Shown here: positions 11,254 through 20,906 of the stretch, in pieces | Numbering within the stretch: position 1 is the first letter of the stretch | Layout of the letters: every line of letters begins with the position of its first letter | From: Limnohabitans sp. Rim8 | Lineage (GTDB): Bacteria; Pseudomonadota; Gammaproteobacteria; Burkholderiales; Burkholderiaceae_C | Assembly: GCF_945901735.1 (NCBI RefSeq) | Contig: NZ_CAMDLM010000018.1 | Location: 1-64,000, forward strand | Length of the DNA stretch: 64,000 nucleotides | Direction of reading: 5' to 3' | Notes under the pieces: generated by a model | What the model was told of the DNA's origin: nothing | Database searches by the model: none | Seen by the model: the letters and a program-made list of their open reading frames with translations, nothing else | Position numbers and translations under genes: made by a program

Positions 11254-12198
11254 ATGGAAACCAAATGGCTTGAAGATTTTGTGAGCTTGGCCGAAACCCG
11301 CAGTTTCAGCCGTTCGGCGCAGTTGCGGCACGTCACGCAACCGGCTTTTTCCCGGCGCATCCAGTCGCTGGAGGCGTGGGCCGGGGCAGACTTGGTCGAC
11401 CGCAGCTCTTACCCAACCCGGCTCACCCCTGCGGGTGAGACCTTGTATGCCCAGGCGCTGGAGATGCTGCAGTCGCTGCAAAACACCCGGGCCATGCTGC
11501 GCGGCCACAATGCGGTGGGTCAAGACATCATCCAGTTTGCCGTGCCGCACACCTTGGCATTCACATTTTTTCCGCCTTGGGTGGCCAGCTTGCGCGAGAC
11601 TTTTGGGCCCATGAAAAGCCGGCTCATGGCGCTGAACGTGCACGACGCGGCCATGCGCCTGGTGGAGGGCGGTTGCGACGTGTTGATCGCCTACCACCAC
11701 CCCTCGCAGCCCTTGCAAATTGACCCTGAACGCTACGATATGGTGGTATTGGGGCACGAGGTGATTGCGCCCTATGTGCAAAGCACGCCCGATGGTCGTG
11801 CGCTGTTCAGTTTGCCCGGCCATGCCGCACGGCCACTGCCTTATCTTGGCTACGCGCCCGGGGCTTATTTGGGCGGTGTGACCGACTGGATCTTGAAACA
11901 GGCGGGCGTGCCGGTGCATCTGGAGCGGGTCTATGAAACCGACATGGCTGAGGGTCTGAAAGTGATGGCCCTGGAAGGCCATGGCATCGCGTTTTTGCCG
12001 CGCAGTGCGGTCAAGAAAGAAATCCAAGCTGGTACCCTGGTCGAGGTGGGCTTGCCGGGTGGGCAAACCCTGGCGCTGAGCATGGAGGTGCGTGCCTACC
12101 GCGAGAAATCCGGGTCCAAACCCTGTTTCAAGAGCTCGGCCCACCAGTTGTGGCTGCACCTGACCCAGAGCACCTCTTCGGTGCATTCCTCCCGTTAA
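11254..12198 (+). CDS. LysR-family transcriptional regulator, HypT-like
   Basis: A 314-residue LysR regulator with an N-terminal winged HTH (METKWLEDFVSLAETRSFSR, then QPAFSRRIQSLE about residues 29-40) and a periplasmic-binding-protein-like sensor domain. The METKWL...F...SFSRSA...VTQPAFSRRI layout resembles E. coli HypT (YjiE), a hypochlorite-responsive regulator, but the key methionines of HypT were not checked. It precedes the aap importer genes on the same strand with a 304-bp gap, so it might regulate them or be unrelated. Confidence 0.88.
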   Translation: METKWLEDFVSLAETRSFSRSAQLRHVTQPAFSRRIQSLEAWAGADLVDRSSYPTRLTPAGETLYAQALEMLQSLQNTRAMLRGHNAVGQDIIQFAVPHTLAFTFFPPWVASLRETFGPMKSRLMALNVHDAAMRLVEGGCDVLIAYHHPSQPLQIDPERYDMVVLGHEVIAPYVQSTPDGRALFSLPGHAARPLPYLGYAPGAYLGGVTDWILKQAGVPVHLERVYETDMAEGLKVMALEGHGIAFLPRSAVKKEIQAGTLVEVGLPGGQTLALSMEVRAYREKSGSKPCFKSSAHQLWLHLTQSTSSVHSSR

Positions 12199-12330
12199 AT
12201 CGTCGCCAGCCCGGTCTTTTCATGGCATGTATTGCTTTATGCATTTTTTGCATGGAGTCCGGGGGTACACCCTGATGAGGGCTGACTACAAACTGACTAT
12301 ATTCAGCACACGCTGGTGTGTAGGCACATT

Positions 12331-12426
12331 TTGTGCAAATGCACAAACCGCTGGTGTCGTGGTGCACCTTGGGGGTGCTTCTCAATGATGCCCGCTCTTT
12401 GATGCGGGCCTAGGGAAGCTCCTAGG
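12331..12426 (+). promoter_or_regulatory. Leader/control region of the aap operon with several inverted repeats
   Basis: The 304-bp gap (12199-12502) holds four dyads. TTGTGC-AAAT-GCACAA spans 12331-12346. GCACC-N5-GGTGC spans 12364-12378 and, with its flanking T, resembles the NtrC box TGCAC-N-GGTGCA. Two adjacent stem-loops follow: GCCCGC-N8-GCGGGC (12390-12409) and CCTAGG-N6-CCTAGG (12409-12426). The dyads lie 77-172 bases before aapJ. No convincing sigma-54 -24/-12 pair was found (a TGGCAT near 12447 lacks a proper -12), so NtrC control is only a suggestion. Confidence 0.45.
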
Positions 12427-12502
12427 CGGTTCATTGCTGAATTTGGCATTTAATCTGTGGGTGGCAATTTGCTACTCACCATTTCACAAGAGGATTCAAA
12501 CC

Positions 12503-13531
12503 ATGAAGAAAATGACACAAACCTTGATCGGCTCCGTGCTGGCCACTGCAGGCTTGCTGGTGGCCACATCCGCCATGGCGGGCAAAACTCTGGACCAGAT
12601 CAAGCAGCGCGGCCAAATCGTCTGCGGTGTCAACACCGGTCTGGCCGGTTTTTCGGCCGCTGACTCCAGCGGCAACTGGTCGGGTCTGGACGTGGACCAC
12701 TGCCGTGCCTTGGCCGCAGCCGTGTTGAGCGACGCGACCAAAGTCAAATACGTGCCCCTGACCGCCCAGCAGCGTTTCACCGCTCTGCAGTCTGGCGAGG
12801 TCGATGTACTGGCCCGCAACACCACCAACACCCTGAACCGCGATGGCTCTTTGGGTCTGCACTTCATCGGCGCCAACTACTACGACGGCCAGGGTTTCAT
12901 GGTGCCCAAAGGCAAGATCACCAGCGCCAAGCAACTCAAGGGTGCCACCGTGTGCGTGCAATCCGGCACCACCACCGAGAAAAACCTCACCGATTTTTCC
13001 CGCGCCAACAAGCTCAACTTGAAGCCTGTCGTGTTTGAAAAAGTCGAAGCCGCCACCGGCGCTTACTTCTCTGGCCGTTGCCAGGCCTACACCACCGACG
13101 CATCGGGCCTGGCCTCGGTGCGTGCCAAGGAAGCCAAAGACCCAGCTGCCCACGTCATCTTGCCCGATCTGGTCTCCAAAGAGCCCCTGGGCCCGATGGT
13201 GCGCCGTGGTGACGACGAGTGGTTCGCCATCAACAAGTGGGTGCTTTCCGGCCTGATCGAAGCCGAAGAGTACGGCATCACCCAAGCCAATGTGGACCAA
13301 ATGAAAACCAGCGAGAACCCACAAGTGGGTCGTTTGCTGGGTGCCACCGAAGACCTGGGCAAGCACCTGGGTCTGGACAAGGAATGGCTGGCCCGCGCCA
13401 TCAAGACCACCGGTAACTACGGTGAAATGTTTGAGCGCAACGTCGGCCCCAAAACCGCCATCAACTTGCCACGTGGCCTGAACAACCAGTGGAACAAGGG
13501 CGGCCTGATGTACGCTGCACCGCTGCGTTGA
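12503..13531 (+). CDS. aapJ: General L-amino-acid ABC transporter, periplasmic binding protein
   Basis: Solute receptor of a polar amino-acid importer of the Aap/Bzt family. The 342-residue product has a cleavable signal peptide (Lys-rich start MKKMTQTL, hydrophobic core, cut after SAMA near residue 25) and an SBP_bac_3 fold starting KTLDQIKQRGQIVCGVNTGL. The extended C-terminus (to GLMYAAPLR) is typical of AapJ rather than short glutamine-binding proteins. AGAGGA precedes the ATG by 9 bases. The earlier in-frame start at 12434 would destroy the signal peptide and was rejected. First gene of aapJQMP. Confidence 0.95.
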   Translation: MKKMTQTLIGSVLATAGLLVATSAMAGKTLDQIKQRGQIVCGVNTGLAGFSAADSSGNWSGLDVDHCRALAAAVLSDATKVKYVPLTAQQRFTALQSGEVDVLARNTTNTLNRDGSLGLHFIGANYYDGQGFMVPKGKITSAKQLKGATVCVQSGTTTEKNLTDFSRANKLNLKPVVFEKVEAATGAYFSGRCQAYTTDASGLASVRAKEAKDPAAHVILPDLVSKEPLGPMVRRGDDEWFAINKWVLSGLIEAEEYGITQANVDQMKTSENPQVGRLLGATEDLGKHLGLDKEWLARAIKTTGNYGEMFERNVGPKTAINLPRGLNNQWNKGGLMYAAPLR

Positions 13532-13557
13532 TCGCCTGCCTTTTTTGAAGGTTCTGA

Positions 13558-13585
13558 ATACGCCCCTTCACGGGGCGTATTTTTT
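13558..13585 (+). terminator. Intra-operon terminator after aapJ
   Basis: ATACGCCCC (13558-13566) pairs with GGGGCGTAT (13572-13580) around TTCAC and is followed by a T run. It lies between aapJ and the permease genes, where partial termination would give excess binding protein over membrane components, a common ABC-importer design. Confidence 0.85.
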
Positions 13586-13614
13586 ACCAGCCCGTCATTT
13601 TTCAGGCAGTCCCC

Positions 13615-14814
13615 ATGACCCATTTTTCCATGATCGAGGCCAGGCCCTTGCCCGGCAAGAAAACCCGATCCATCTCGTGGCGCAGCCGCGAAGGGCGTTC
13701 GGTCATCTACCAGGTCGTCGCCATCTTGTCGGCTTTGGCGCTGGTGGCCCTGTTGGTGCGCAACACGCTCACCAATATGCGCCTGCGCGGCATCCAAAGC
13801 GGCTACGATTTTTTGTTTCAACCGTTTGGCTTTGACATCAGCGAAACGGTGATCGAGTATGCGCACAACAGCTCTTACTTCGTGGCCTTTGCCATCGGCA
13901 TGCTCAACACGCTCAAGGTCGCCGTGATCGGTATCCTGCTGGCCACGGTGCTGGGTGTTCTCGTAGGAGTCGGACGCTTTTCGGCCAACTTTTTGGTGCG
14001 CAAAATCTGTTACGCCTACGTCGAATTTTTCCGCAACGTGCCGGTCTACCTGCAGTTGCTCATCTGGTATCTGGTCTTCACTGAGATGCTGCCCGACCTG
14101 GACAACGCCTGGAATGCGGGTCATTTTTTCCTGAGCAAAAACGGCATTTCCTTCCCCTGGCCCGTGTGGCAGTGGGGCCAGACTTTGGCCCTGGTCGGTG
14201 TTGCTCTAGGCCTGGTGTTTGCGTGGATCTACCGACGCATGGCACGGGCGCATTTTGACCGCACCGGCAACACGCGCCCAGTGTGGGCCGTGTCGTTGGC
14301 GGTCACGCTGGTGATGGCGGTGCTCGGCTGGCTGGTGGGTGGCGCGCCCAACGAATGGGACTTGCCTAAGAAGGGCGATTTCCAGATTGAAGATGGCGGC
14401 GCGTTCAGTCCCGAATTCATAGCCCTGCTGTGTGGCTTGGTGTTTTACACCGCGTCCTTCATTGCCGAAGTCGTGCGCTCGGGCATTGCTTCGGTGTCGC
14501 TGGGTCAGCACGAGGCGTCGGCCTCTTTGGGCCTGAGCAAAAACCAGTCCATGCGTCTGGTGGTGTTGCCCCAGGCCTTGCGCGTGATCATTCCGCCGCT
14601 GACCAGCCAGTACCTGAACCTGACCAAGAACTCATCGCTGGCGGTGGCCATTGGTTACCCCGAACTGGTCTCGATCGCCAACACCACGCTCAACCAAACG
14701 GGCCGCGCCATCGAGGCCTTGTCCATCGTGATGTTGGTGTACCTGACGCTGTCCCTTCTCACCTCGGCCCTCATGAACTGGTTCAACGCCAGTGCCGCCA
14801 TCCAGGAGCGCTGA
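13615..14814 (+). CDS. aapQ: General L-amino-acid ABC transporter permease AapQ
   Basis: Inner-membrane permease subunit of the Aap importer. The 399-residue protein has an N-terminal helix (about 27-47), a segment pair starting HNSSYFVAFAIGMLNTLKVA, and a large insertion between helices (about 165-265) characteristic of AapQ. The EAA loop that docks the ATPase is HEASASLGLSKNQSMRLVVL (about 299-318). The stop is followed after one base by the aapM start, so the pair is probably co-translated. Confidence 0.94.
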   Translation: MTHFSMIEARPLPGKKTRSISWRSREGRSVIYQVVAILSALALVALLVRNTLTNMRLRGIQSGYDFLFQPFGFDISETVIEYAHNSSYFVAFAIGMLNTLKVAVIGILLATVLGVLVGVGRFSANFLVRKICYAYVEFFRNVPVYLQLLIWYLVFTEMLPDLDNAWNAGHFFLSKNGISFPWPVWQWGQTLALVGVALGLVFAWIYRRMARAHFDRTGNTRPVWAVSLAVTLVMAVLGWLVGGAPNEWDLPKKGDFQIEDGGAFSPEFIALLCGLVFYTASFIAEVVRSGIASVSLGQHEASASLGLSKNQSMRLVVLPQALRVIIPPLTSQYLNLTKNSSLAVAIGYPELVSIANTTLNQTGRAIEALSIVMLVYLTLSLLTSALMNWFNASAAIQER

Positions 14815-14815
14815 C

Positions 14816-15916
14816 ATGAACGTTTTCAAATCCACCGAAGCCCGGCCGATGCCCGGCCGCAGCACAGGCCCCGTGGCCTGGTTGCGCGGCAATTTGTTTT
14901 CCACCCCGAGCAACAGCCTGATGTCGCTGGTGTTGCTGGCCGTGTGCCTGTGGGCATTTGTCTCTTCACTCGACTGGGCCGTCTTGCAAGCCGTCTTTGG
15001 CAGCAACTTGCAAGCTTGCAACGACGTGCGCGGCGCAGGGGCTTGTTGGGGCGTGATCTCCGAAAAAGGCCGCTTGATCGTGATGGGTCGTTACCCTGAA
15101 GTCGAGCACTGGCGTCCGGTGATCGCCACCGCCCTCATGTTGGGTGTGGTCGTCATCAGTTGCATGCCGCGTTTTTGGAACAAGGCCTTGCCCTTGGTTT
15201 GGCTGGTCATGCTGACCGTGTATTTCGTGCTGATGAAGGGCGGCTTTTTTGGCCTGACCGAAGTCGACACCGACCAATGGGGCGGCTTGCCGCTCACGGT
15301 CATGCTCACCGTGATCTCGATGACGCTGGCCTTTCCGCTGGCCATCTTTGTAGCGCTGGGCCGACGCTCCAACATGCCGGCCATCAAAACCTTGTGCACG
15401 CTCTACGTCGAGTTGGTGCGCGGCGTGCCGCTGATCACTGTGCTGTTCATGGCCTCGTTCATGCTGCCGCTGTTCATGCCCGAGGGCGTGAAGATCGACG
15501 TGCTGGTGCGCGTGGTGGTGGGCATCACCTTGTTTTCCGGGGCCTACATGGCCGAGGTGATTCGCGGCGGTCTGCAGGCTTTGCCCAAAGGCCAGACCGA
15601 AGCGGCGGCCACACTGGGCCTGAGCTACTGGCAAACCCAGCGCATGATCGTGCTGCCCCAGGCGCTGGCCACCGTGGTGCCGTCCATCATGAACACCTTC
15701 ATCGGTCTGTTCAAAGACACTTCGCTGGTGACCATCGTGTCGCTGTACGAGCTGACCGGCGCGTTGGGCCTGGCGCTCAACTCCGATGCCGACTGGCGCC
15801 CCTTCAAGATCGAAGCCTACCTCTTCATCACCTTCATTTATTTCGCGTTCTGCTTTGCCATGTCGCGCTACAGCCTGTGGATCGAAGAGCGCACGGCCGT
15901 GAGCAAAGTCCGCTGA
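14816..15916 (+). CDS. aapM: General L-amino-acid ABC transporter permease AapM
   Basis: Second permease half of the heterodimeric Aap channel, 366 residues. It carries several hydrophobic helices, the HisM-type segment LPLTVMLTVISMTLAFPLAI and the EAA motif QTEAAATLGLSYWQTQRMIV that contacts AapP. The N-terminal STEARPMPGRSTGPVAW parallels the start of AapQ (IEARPLPGKKTRSISW), indicating that the two permeases are duplicates. It starts one base after the aapQ stop; aapP follows after 13 bases. Confidence 0.95.
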   Translation: MNVFKSTEARPMPGRSTGPVAWLRGNLFSTPSNSLMSLVLLAVCLWAFVSSLDWAVLQAVFGSNLQACNDVRGAGACWGVISEKGRLIVMGRYPEVEHWRPVIATALMLGVVVISCMPRFWNKALPLVWLVMLTVYFVLMKGGFFGLTEVDTDQWGGLPLTVMLTVISMTLAFPLAIFVALGRRSNMPAIKTLCTLYVELVRGVPLITVLFMASFMLPLFMPEGVKIDVLVRVVVGITLFSGAYMAEVIRGGLQALPKGQTEAAATLGLSYWQTQRMIVLPQALATVVPSIMNTFIGLFKDTSLVTIVSLYELTGALGLALNSDADWRPFKIEAYLFITFIYFAFCFAMSRYSLWIEERTAVSKVR

Positions 15917-15929
15917 ACGAAAGACCTTT

Positions 15930-16685
15930 ATGACCTCCAACGCTAACCCCATCATCGAGTTCAAAGGCGTGAACAAGTGGTACGCCAGCAATGGCTACCA
16001 TGTGCTGCGCGATGTGAACCTGCAATTTGCCAAAGGCGAAAAAGTCGTCATCTGCGGCCCCTCGGGCTCGGGCAAGTCCACCCTGATTCGCTGCATCAAC
16101 GCCCTCGAGGAATACCAGGAAGGCTCGCTCACCGTAGACGGCACTGTGCTGGGCGATGATCTCAAAGGCATTGACAAAGTGCGCCGCGAGGTCGGCATGG
16201 TGTTCCAGCAGTTCAACCTGTTCCCGCACCTGACAGTGATGGAAAACCTGATCTTGTCACCCACCTGGGTGGCCAAGATGCCACGCAAGGAAGCCGTGGA
16301 CAAAGCCATGGTGCAGCTGGAGCGCGTGCGCATTGCCGAGCACGCGAACAAGTACCCGCTGCAGTTGTCCGGCGGCCAGCAGCAGCGCGTGGCGATTGCG
16401 CGTGCGCTGTGCCTGACGCCCAAGATCATGCTGTTCGATGAGCCCACTTCGGCGCTCGACCCCGAGATGATCAAGGAAGTGCTGGACGTGATGATCGAGT
16501 TGACCAGCCAAGGCATGACCATGCTGTGCGTGACGCACGAGATGGGCTTTGCCAAGGCGGTGGCCGACCGCGTGATCTTCATGGACCAAGGCCAGGTGGT
16601 CGAACAAGCCCCGCCCCAGCAGTTTTTTGACGCACCCCAAACCGACCGGGCGCAGGACTTCTTGTCCAAAATCTTGGGGCATTGA
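15930..16685 (+). CDS. aapP: General L-amino-acid ABC transporter ATPase AapP
   Basis: Cytoplasmic ATPase of the importer, 251 residues. Walker A CGPSGSGKSTLIRCIN (about residue 41), Q-loop VFQQFNLFPHLT, signature LSGGQQQRVAIARAL, Walker B IMLFDEPTSALDPEM and switch His in CVTHEMGF are all present, so the subunit looks catalytically intact. Last gene of the aapJQMP operon; a stem-loop follows the stop. Confidence 0.97.
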   Translation: MTSNANPIIEFKGVNKWYASNGYHVLRDVNLQFAKGEKVVICGPSGSGKSTLIRCINALEEYQEGSLTVDGTVLGDDLKGIDKVRREVGMVFQQFNLFPHLTVMENLILSPTWVAKMPRKEAVDKAMVQLERVRIAEHANKYPLQLSGGQQQRVAIARALCLTPKIMLFDEPTSALDPEMIKEVLDVMIELTSQGMTMLCVTHEMGFAKAVADRVIFMDQGQVVEQAPPQQFFDAPQTDRAQDFLSKILGH

Positions 16686-16692
16686 TTTAATG

Positions 16693-16727
16693 AGGGTCAG
16701 ATCCCGATTGAATCGGCGTCAGACCCT
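16693..16727. repeat. Two-arm palindromic hairpin between aapP and pyrC
   Basis: AGGGTC (16693-16698) pairs with GACCCT (16722-16727) and, inside, CCGATT pairs with AATCGG, giving a 35-base interrupted hairpin without a T run. It looks like a repetitive extragenic palindrome of the AGGGTCAGAnCCnGATTG type. Other copies in the genome could not be checked. It could end aap transcripts or protect their 3' ends. Confidence 0.55.
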
Positions 16728-16787
16728 GATCCATTGGCGTTTGTCGCCGGACTGAACGCGGCCAGCAGGTTTGCGACAATACGCCCC

Positions 16788-17825
16788 ATGACCCAAGAAC
16801 TCACCCTCATCCGTCCCGACGACTGGCACCTGCATGTGCGCGATGGCGCAGCCCTGAATGTGGTCGTGCCTCACACGGCTGCGCAGTTTGCCCGAGCCAT
16901 CATCATGCCCAACCTCAAGCCGCCGGTGACCACGGCCGAGCAGGCGCTGGCCTACAAACAGCGCATCCTGGCCGCCGTGCCTGTGGGCATGGCCTTTGAG
17001 CCGCTCATGACGCTGTACCTGACCGACAACTTGGCCCCGGCAGAAATCGCCCGCGCCAAAGCCGCTGGCGTGGTGGCGTGCAAGCTCTATCCAGCGGGGG
17101 CCACCACCAACAGCGATGCGGGTGTGACCGATCTGCGCAAAATCTACCCCGTGCTCGAAGCCATGCAGCGCGAAGGCGTGCTGCTGCTGGTGCATGGCGA
17201 AGTCACCTCCTCCGACATCGATCTTTTTGACCGAGAAGCGGTGTTCATCGAGCAGCAATTGATCCCGTTGCGCCGTGACTTTCCGGGCCTGAAAATCGTG
17301 ATGGAACACATCACCACCAAAGAAGCCGCCGACTATGTGGCCGCAGGCGACGCGAATTTGGCTGCCACCATCACCGTGCACCACCTGCTGTACAACCGCA
17401 ACGCCCTGTTCTTGGGCGGCATGCGCCCACATTACTACTGCCTGCCCGTGCTCAAGCGCGAAACCCACCGCCAGGCGCTGGTGCAGGCGGCCACCAGTGG
17501 CAATGCCCGCTTCTTCTTGGGCACCGACAGCGCCCCGCACCCGGCGCACCTCAAAGAGCACGCCAGCGGTTGCGCCGGTTGCTACACCGCGCACGCCGCC
17601 ATCGAGATGTATGCCGAGGCCTTTCACCAAGCGGGGGCGCTCGACAAGCTCGAAGGCTTTGCCAGCTTCTTTGGGGCCGACTTTTACGGTCTGCCGCGCA
17701 ACACCAGCACGATCACCTTGCGCCGCGAAAGCTGGACGCCCGCAGAGAGCTTTGCCTTTGGCGAGGCCGAACTCAAGCCCCTGCGTTCCGGAGAAAGCCT
17801 GCCGTGGCGTCTGGTGGAGGGCTGA
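16788..17825 (+). CDS. pyrC: Dihydroorotase
   Basis: Cyclises carbamoyl-aspartate to dihydroorotate in pyrimidine synthesis. This 345-residue class II (PyrC-type) zinc amidohydrolase has [10 protein letters not shown] (metal His pair, about residue 12), a carbamylated-lysine region [17 protein letters not shown], metal His in VHGEV and MEHITTK, and [11 protein letters not shown] with the catalytic Asp. The ATG was chosen because [17 protein letters not shown] matches family starts; the 18 extra upstream codons were rejected. Confidence 0.97.
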   Translation: MTQELTLIRPDDWHLHVRDGAALNVVVPHTAAQFARAIIMPNLKPPVTTAEQALAYKQRILAAVPVGMAFEPLMTLYLTDNLAPAEIARAKAAGVVACKLYPAGATTNSDAGVTDLRKIYPVLEAMQREGVLLLVHGEVTSSDIDLFDREAVFIEQQLIPLRRDFPGLKIVMEHITTKEAADYVAAGDANLAATITVHHLLYNRNALFLGGMRPHYYCLPVLKRETHRQALVQAATSGNARFFLGTDSAPHPAHLKEHASGCAGCYTAHAAIEMYAEAFHQAGALDKLEGFASFFGADFYGLPRNTSTITLRRESWTPAESFAFGEAELKPLRSGESLPWRLVEG

Positions 17826-17872
17826 GCCCCAATCGGGCTGGGCACCGCTGTGCGCCAGCTTCCAGCCTGAGC

Positions 17873-18649
17873 GTGCCCGACATCGACTGGAACGCGCCTT
17901 GGTTGGCCGACTGGCGGGCCGTGGGTGAGCCCATCGCTTGCCAGGTGGTGGCGGGCACGCCTCAGCCTGAGGCCTTGAACGCGGCGGGCCATGCCCCTGT
18001 GCGCTTTGTGCCGCAAGCCGACTTGCCCGAAGGACAGGCCTACGAAGACTTCATCTTCGCCGCTGGCCAGGTGCCCACCCGCGAAGGCCTGCACGACTTT
18101 TTCAATGCTTTGTGCTGGATGCATTTCCCGCAGGCCAAAAAACGCCTGAACCAGTTGCAAGCCCGCGAAATTGCCCGAGCCGGGGTGGGCCAGGTGCGCG
18201 GCCCGGTGCGCGACGCCGCCACCGTGTTCGATGAAAACGCGCTGCTGATCCAGACCTCCGATGCCGTGTGGTCTGCCTTGACCGAGCACCGATGGATGGA
18301 TGCGTTCCTTGGCTTGCGTAGCGAGTGGGCACTTACATGTCTTTGGGCTTTTGGCCATGCCGCGCTCGAAAAAGCGGTGCAGCCCTACAAGTCGATCACC
18401 GTGCACCTGTGGCGCGTGCCGCAAGGCGTGGCGCAGGCCGACCTCGACGCTTGGCTGGCGCAAGACCTCACGCCTGAAAAGCTGGCCCGCAAACCCTTCA
18501 GTCCCTTGCCACTGCTGGGCGTGCCGGGCTGGTGGCTGGCCAACGAAGCCCCATCCTTTTACGCCGATGACAGCGTGTTTCGGCCCCGCAGAAGCCCGCG
18601 CCTGGCTGAAAAACCGTACGCCAATGCGGAAATCGCGCCCCCGGCTTGA
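17873..18649 (+). CDS. DUF3025-family protein
   Basis: About 258 residues, related to uncharacterised proteobacterial DUF3025 proteins: WNAPWLADW near the start, the block [20 protein letters not shown] (about 80-100), and [12 protein letters not shown] with [10 protein letters not shown] near the C-terminus. No signal peptide or membrane helix is apparent, so it is presumably cytoplasmic. The start is uncertain: the GTG at 17873 gives an N-terminus resembling [14 protein letters not shown], but no good ribosome binding site is visible and the frame is open further upstream inside pyrC. Role unknown. Confidence 0.75.
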   Translation: MPDIDWNAPWLADWRAVGEPIACQVVAGTPQPEALNAAGHAPVRFVPQADLPEGQAYEDFIFAAGQVPTREGLHDFFNALCWMHFPQAKKRLNQLQAREIARAGVGQVRGPVRDAATVFDENALLIQTSDAVWSALTEHRWMDAFLGLRSEWALTCLWAFGHAALEKAVQPYKSITVHLWRVPQGVAQADLDAWLAQDLTPEKLARKPFSPLPLLGVPGWWLANEAPSFYADDSVFRPRRSPRLAEKPYANAEIAPPA

Positions 18650-18719
18650 TTTTGAACACCGACCCCCTAACATTCGACACAACGCGCCCGCGTCTTTCGG
18701 GCTGAAAGTGAAACTCAAC

Positions 18720-19595
18720 ATGAAACGCATTTTTCTTTTTGTCATGACCAACCTGGCCGTCGTGGTCGTTTTGGGCATTGTGGCCAACTTGCTGGGCGTC
18801 AACCGCTTTTTGACTTCCAACGGCCTGGACCTGGGCGCTTTGCTCGGTTTTGCGCTGATCATGGGCTTTGGCGGCGCCATCATTTCCTTGCTCATCAGCA
18901 AGCCCTTGGCCAAGTGGACCTCGGGTGTCAAAGTCATCACCCAACCCGCCAACGCCGACGAAGCCTGGATTTTGGACACGGTGCGCAAGTTTGCTGACAA
19001 ATCTGGCATCGGCATGCCCGAAGTCGGCATCTTCCCGGGCGACCCCAATGCCTTTGCCACAGGTGCATTTCGCGATTCGGCCCTGGTGGCCGTGTCCACC
19101 GGCTTGCTGCAAAACATGACGCACGAAGAAATCGAAGCCGTGATCGCCCACGAAGTGGCGCACATTGCCAACGGCGACATGGTCACCATGACCCTGATCC
19201 AGGGCGTCATGAACACCTTCGTGGTGTTCATCTCGCGGGTGGTGGGTTATGCGGTCGACAGCTTCTTGCGCAAGGGCGACAGCGAGAACACTGGCCCCGG
19301 CATGGGCTACTACATCACCACCATCGTGATGGACATCATCCTCGGCTTTGTGGCCGCCATGATCGTGGCCTGGTTCAGCCGCCAGCGCGAGTTCCGCGCC
19401 GATGCCAGCGCGGCGCAGCTGATGGGCCGTAAGCAGCCGATGATCAATGCCTTGGCCCGCTTGGGCGGCGTGCACACGGCCGAGTTGCCCAAAACCATGG
19501 CCGCCATGGGCATTGCGGGGGGCATTGGACAGTTGTTCAGCACGCATCCTCCCATCGAAGAACGCATCGCCGCACTGCAAAACAGCGCTTTATAA
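18720..19595 (+). CDS. htpX: Membrane zinc metalloprotease HtpX
   Basis: Inner-membrane M48 protease that degrades damaged membrane proteins. The 291-residue product has two N-terminal helices (about 4-24 and 36-56), the zinc site [14 protein letters not shown] (about 139-152), two further helices (about 158-178 and 198-216) and the third zinc ligand in [12 protein letters not shown]. Length matches E. coli HtpX (293 aa). Its 3' end overlaps the convergent phosphatase gene by 6 bases. Confidence 0.97.
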   Translation: MKRIFLFVMTNLAVVVVLGIVANLLGVNRFLTSNGLDLGALLGFALIMGFGGAIISLLISKPLAKWTSGVKVITQPANADEAWILDTVRKFADKSGIGMPEVGIFPGDPNAFATGAFRDSALVAVSTGLLQNMTHEEIEAVIAHEVAHIANGDMVTMTLIQGVMNTFVVFISRVVGYAVDSFLRKGDSENTGPGMGYYITTIVMDIILGFVAAMIVAWFSRQREFRADASAAQLMGRKQPMINALARLGGVHTAELPKTMAAMGIAGGIGQLFSTHPPIEERIAALQNSAL

Positions 19596-20237
19596 AGACG
19601 ATTCGTCTTCCCCCAGTGCGTCCAGGTGGGACGTGTCGCCCCAGCCCACCAAAGACAAGCCTGCAGGCGTCCACAACAAGCTGTTGACCGCGGTGTTGGT
19701 GAGTGCCCACGTGCGCGGTGCTTGCAGATCGATGCGGGTGGCGGCACGGTACAAAATGTCCAGCACCCCGCCATGGGCCACCAGCACGATCTGCTGACCC
19801 GGATGGAGTACAGCCAGTTCGTTCACCGTGGCCACAATGCGATCGCGAAGCACCAAAAGCGATTCACCGCCATCGGGCGGTGTCCAGTCGGGCGTGCGTT
19901 TGCGCCAGTGCCAAGCATGGTCGGGCAGCTCGACTTCGATTTCGGCGAATGTGCGGCCCTGAAACGCGCCAAAATGCCGTTCTCTCAAGCCAGCGTGGGT
20001 GTTCACCGTTTTCCCTATGGCTTGCGCAATCGCGTTGGCGGTGGTGTGGGCACGAGACAGGTCGCTGGCGTAAATGGCATCGATGGCATCGCGCTGCACC
20101 AGCGACCGGGCCAGGTGCTGGGCTTGGCGCAGTCCGACATCGTTGAGTGGAATGTCCAGGTGGCCTTGCACCCGCGTGTCGACGTTCCAAGCGGTTTCTC
20201 CGTGGCGAATCGCCAAAATGCGGGTGGGTTCCATCAA
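19590..20237 (-). CDS. Histidine phosphatase family protein
   Basis: A 215-residue phosphoglycerate mutase-like phosphatase. The catalytic phospho-His motif is [19 protein letters not shown] near residue 10; a second active-site segment is [16 protein letters not shown], followed by the acid region [18 protein letters not shown] and [13 protein letters not shown] with the second His. Such proteins are annotated variously as GpmB, CobC or broad phosphatases; no cobalamin context is present, so the substrate is unassigned. Followed on the same strand by the ttcA/folB group's lipoprotein neighbour. Confidence 0.92.
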   Translation of the reverse strand: MMEPTRILAIRHGETAWNVDTRVQGHLDIPLNDVGLRQAQHLARSLVQRDAIDAIYASDLSRAHTTANAIAQAIGKTVNTHAGLRERHFGAFQGRTFAEIEVELPDHAWHWRKRTPDWTPPDGGESLLVLRDRIVATVNELAVLHPGQQIVLVAHGGVLDILYRAATRIDLQAPRTWALTNTAVNSLLWTPAGLSLVGWGDTSHLDALGEDESSL

Positions 20238-20246
20238 GTTTCGGGC

Positions 20247-20888
20247 TCAGCGGGGCAGTTCGATGTTGACCCGGCGCAGCCCTGCTGGCGGGTTGGGGAA
20301 GTTGGCCAGCGCGGCTTGGAACAGCGTGGCAAAAATCGGCATGCTGTCGCTCCATGGGCCTGCATGGCTGGCACGGGTTTCGTAAACCACTTGGCCCGAT
20401 TTCAAGTCACGCATGACGACGCTGACTTCACGGCGGTAATGCGTGGGCGGCGGAAAGCGCATGCCCATGCCCAGACCGACGTGCGAGCCCAAGCCCCCGC
20501 CAAAACCTGATCCGATGGTGATGCTGCCGAAGGGTGTCCAGCCCGGCGCTAGGGGTCGGCCCCAAGGGTCGGCCAGGTACTGCGAGCCACTGAAGCCCAG
20601 CATCACGCTCAGGCTGGCTGTGGCATCGTCACGCACCAAACCCACGGCCGTCATGGCGGCCTGCGCTTGCTGCTCGGCGAGACCGGCTTCGGGGTTGTGC
20701 ACCTGTGAGGGCAGGCGTTCGAAACGGTATTTGGCGCCTTGCAAACTCATGCCCGGCGGCACGGCCGCCACCGAGACCACATCGCTGTCGATCAGGCGCA
20801 TCGATGCGCAGCCCGTCAAGAAGCCCAAGGCCATCGCAGCCAAGGCCACCGAAAACCACCACTTGAGCTGCCGAATTGTTGTGCGCAT
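20247..20888 (-). CDS. DUF4136-type outer-membrane lipoprotein
   Basis: A 213-residue putative lipoprotein with a basic N-terminus (MRTTIRQLKWW), hydrophobic core and lipobox FLTGC (Cys at about residue 27). The mature part begins with strands similar to DUF4136 proteins (KYRFERLP). There is a glycine-rich segment around residues 125-145 (IGSGFGGGLGSHVGLGMG) and the pair REVSVVMRDLKSGQVVYETR. Function unknown. It lies between ttcA and the phosphatase on the same strand with short spacers. Confidence 0.85.
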   Translation of the reverse strand: MRTTIRQLKWWFSVALAAMALGFLTGCASMRLIDSDVVSVAAVPPGMSLQGAKYRFERLPSQVHNPEAGLAEQQAQAAMTAVGLVRDDATASLSVMLGFSGSQYLADPWGRPLAPGWTPFGSITIGSGFGGGLGSHVGLGMGMRFPPPTHYRREVSVVMRDLKSGQVVYETRASHAGPWSDSMPIFATLFQAALANFPNPPAGLRRVNIELPR

Positions 20889-20906
20889 GCGCTGTTCCCT
20901 TGAGGT

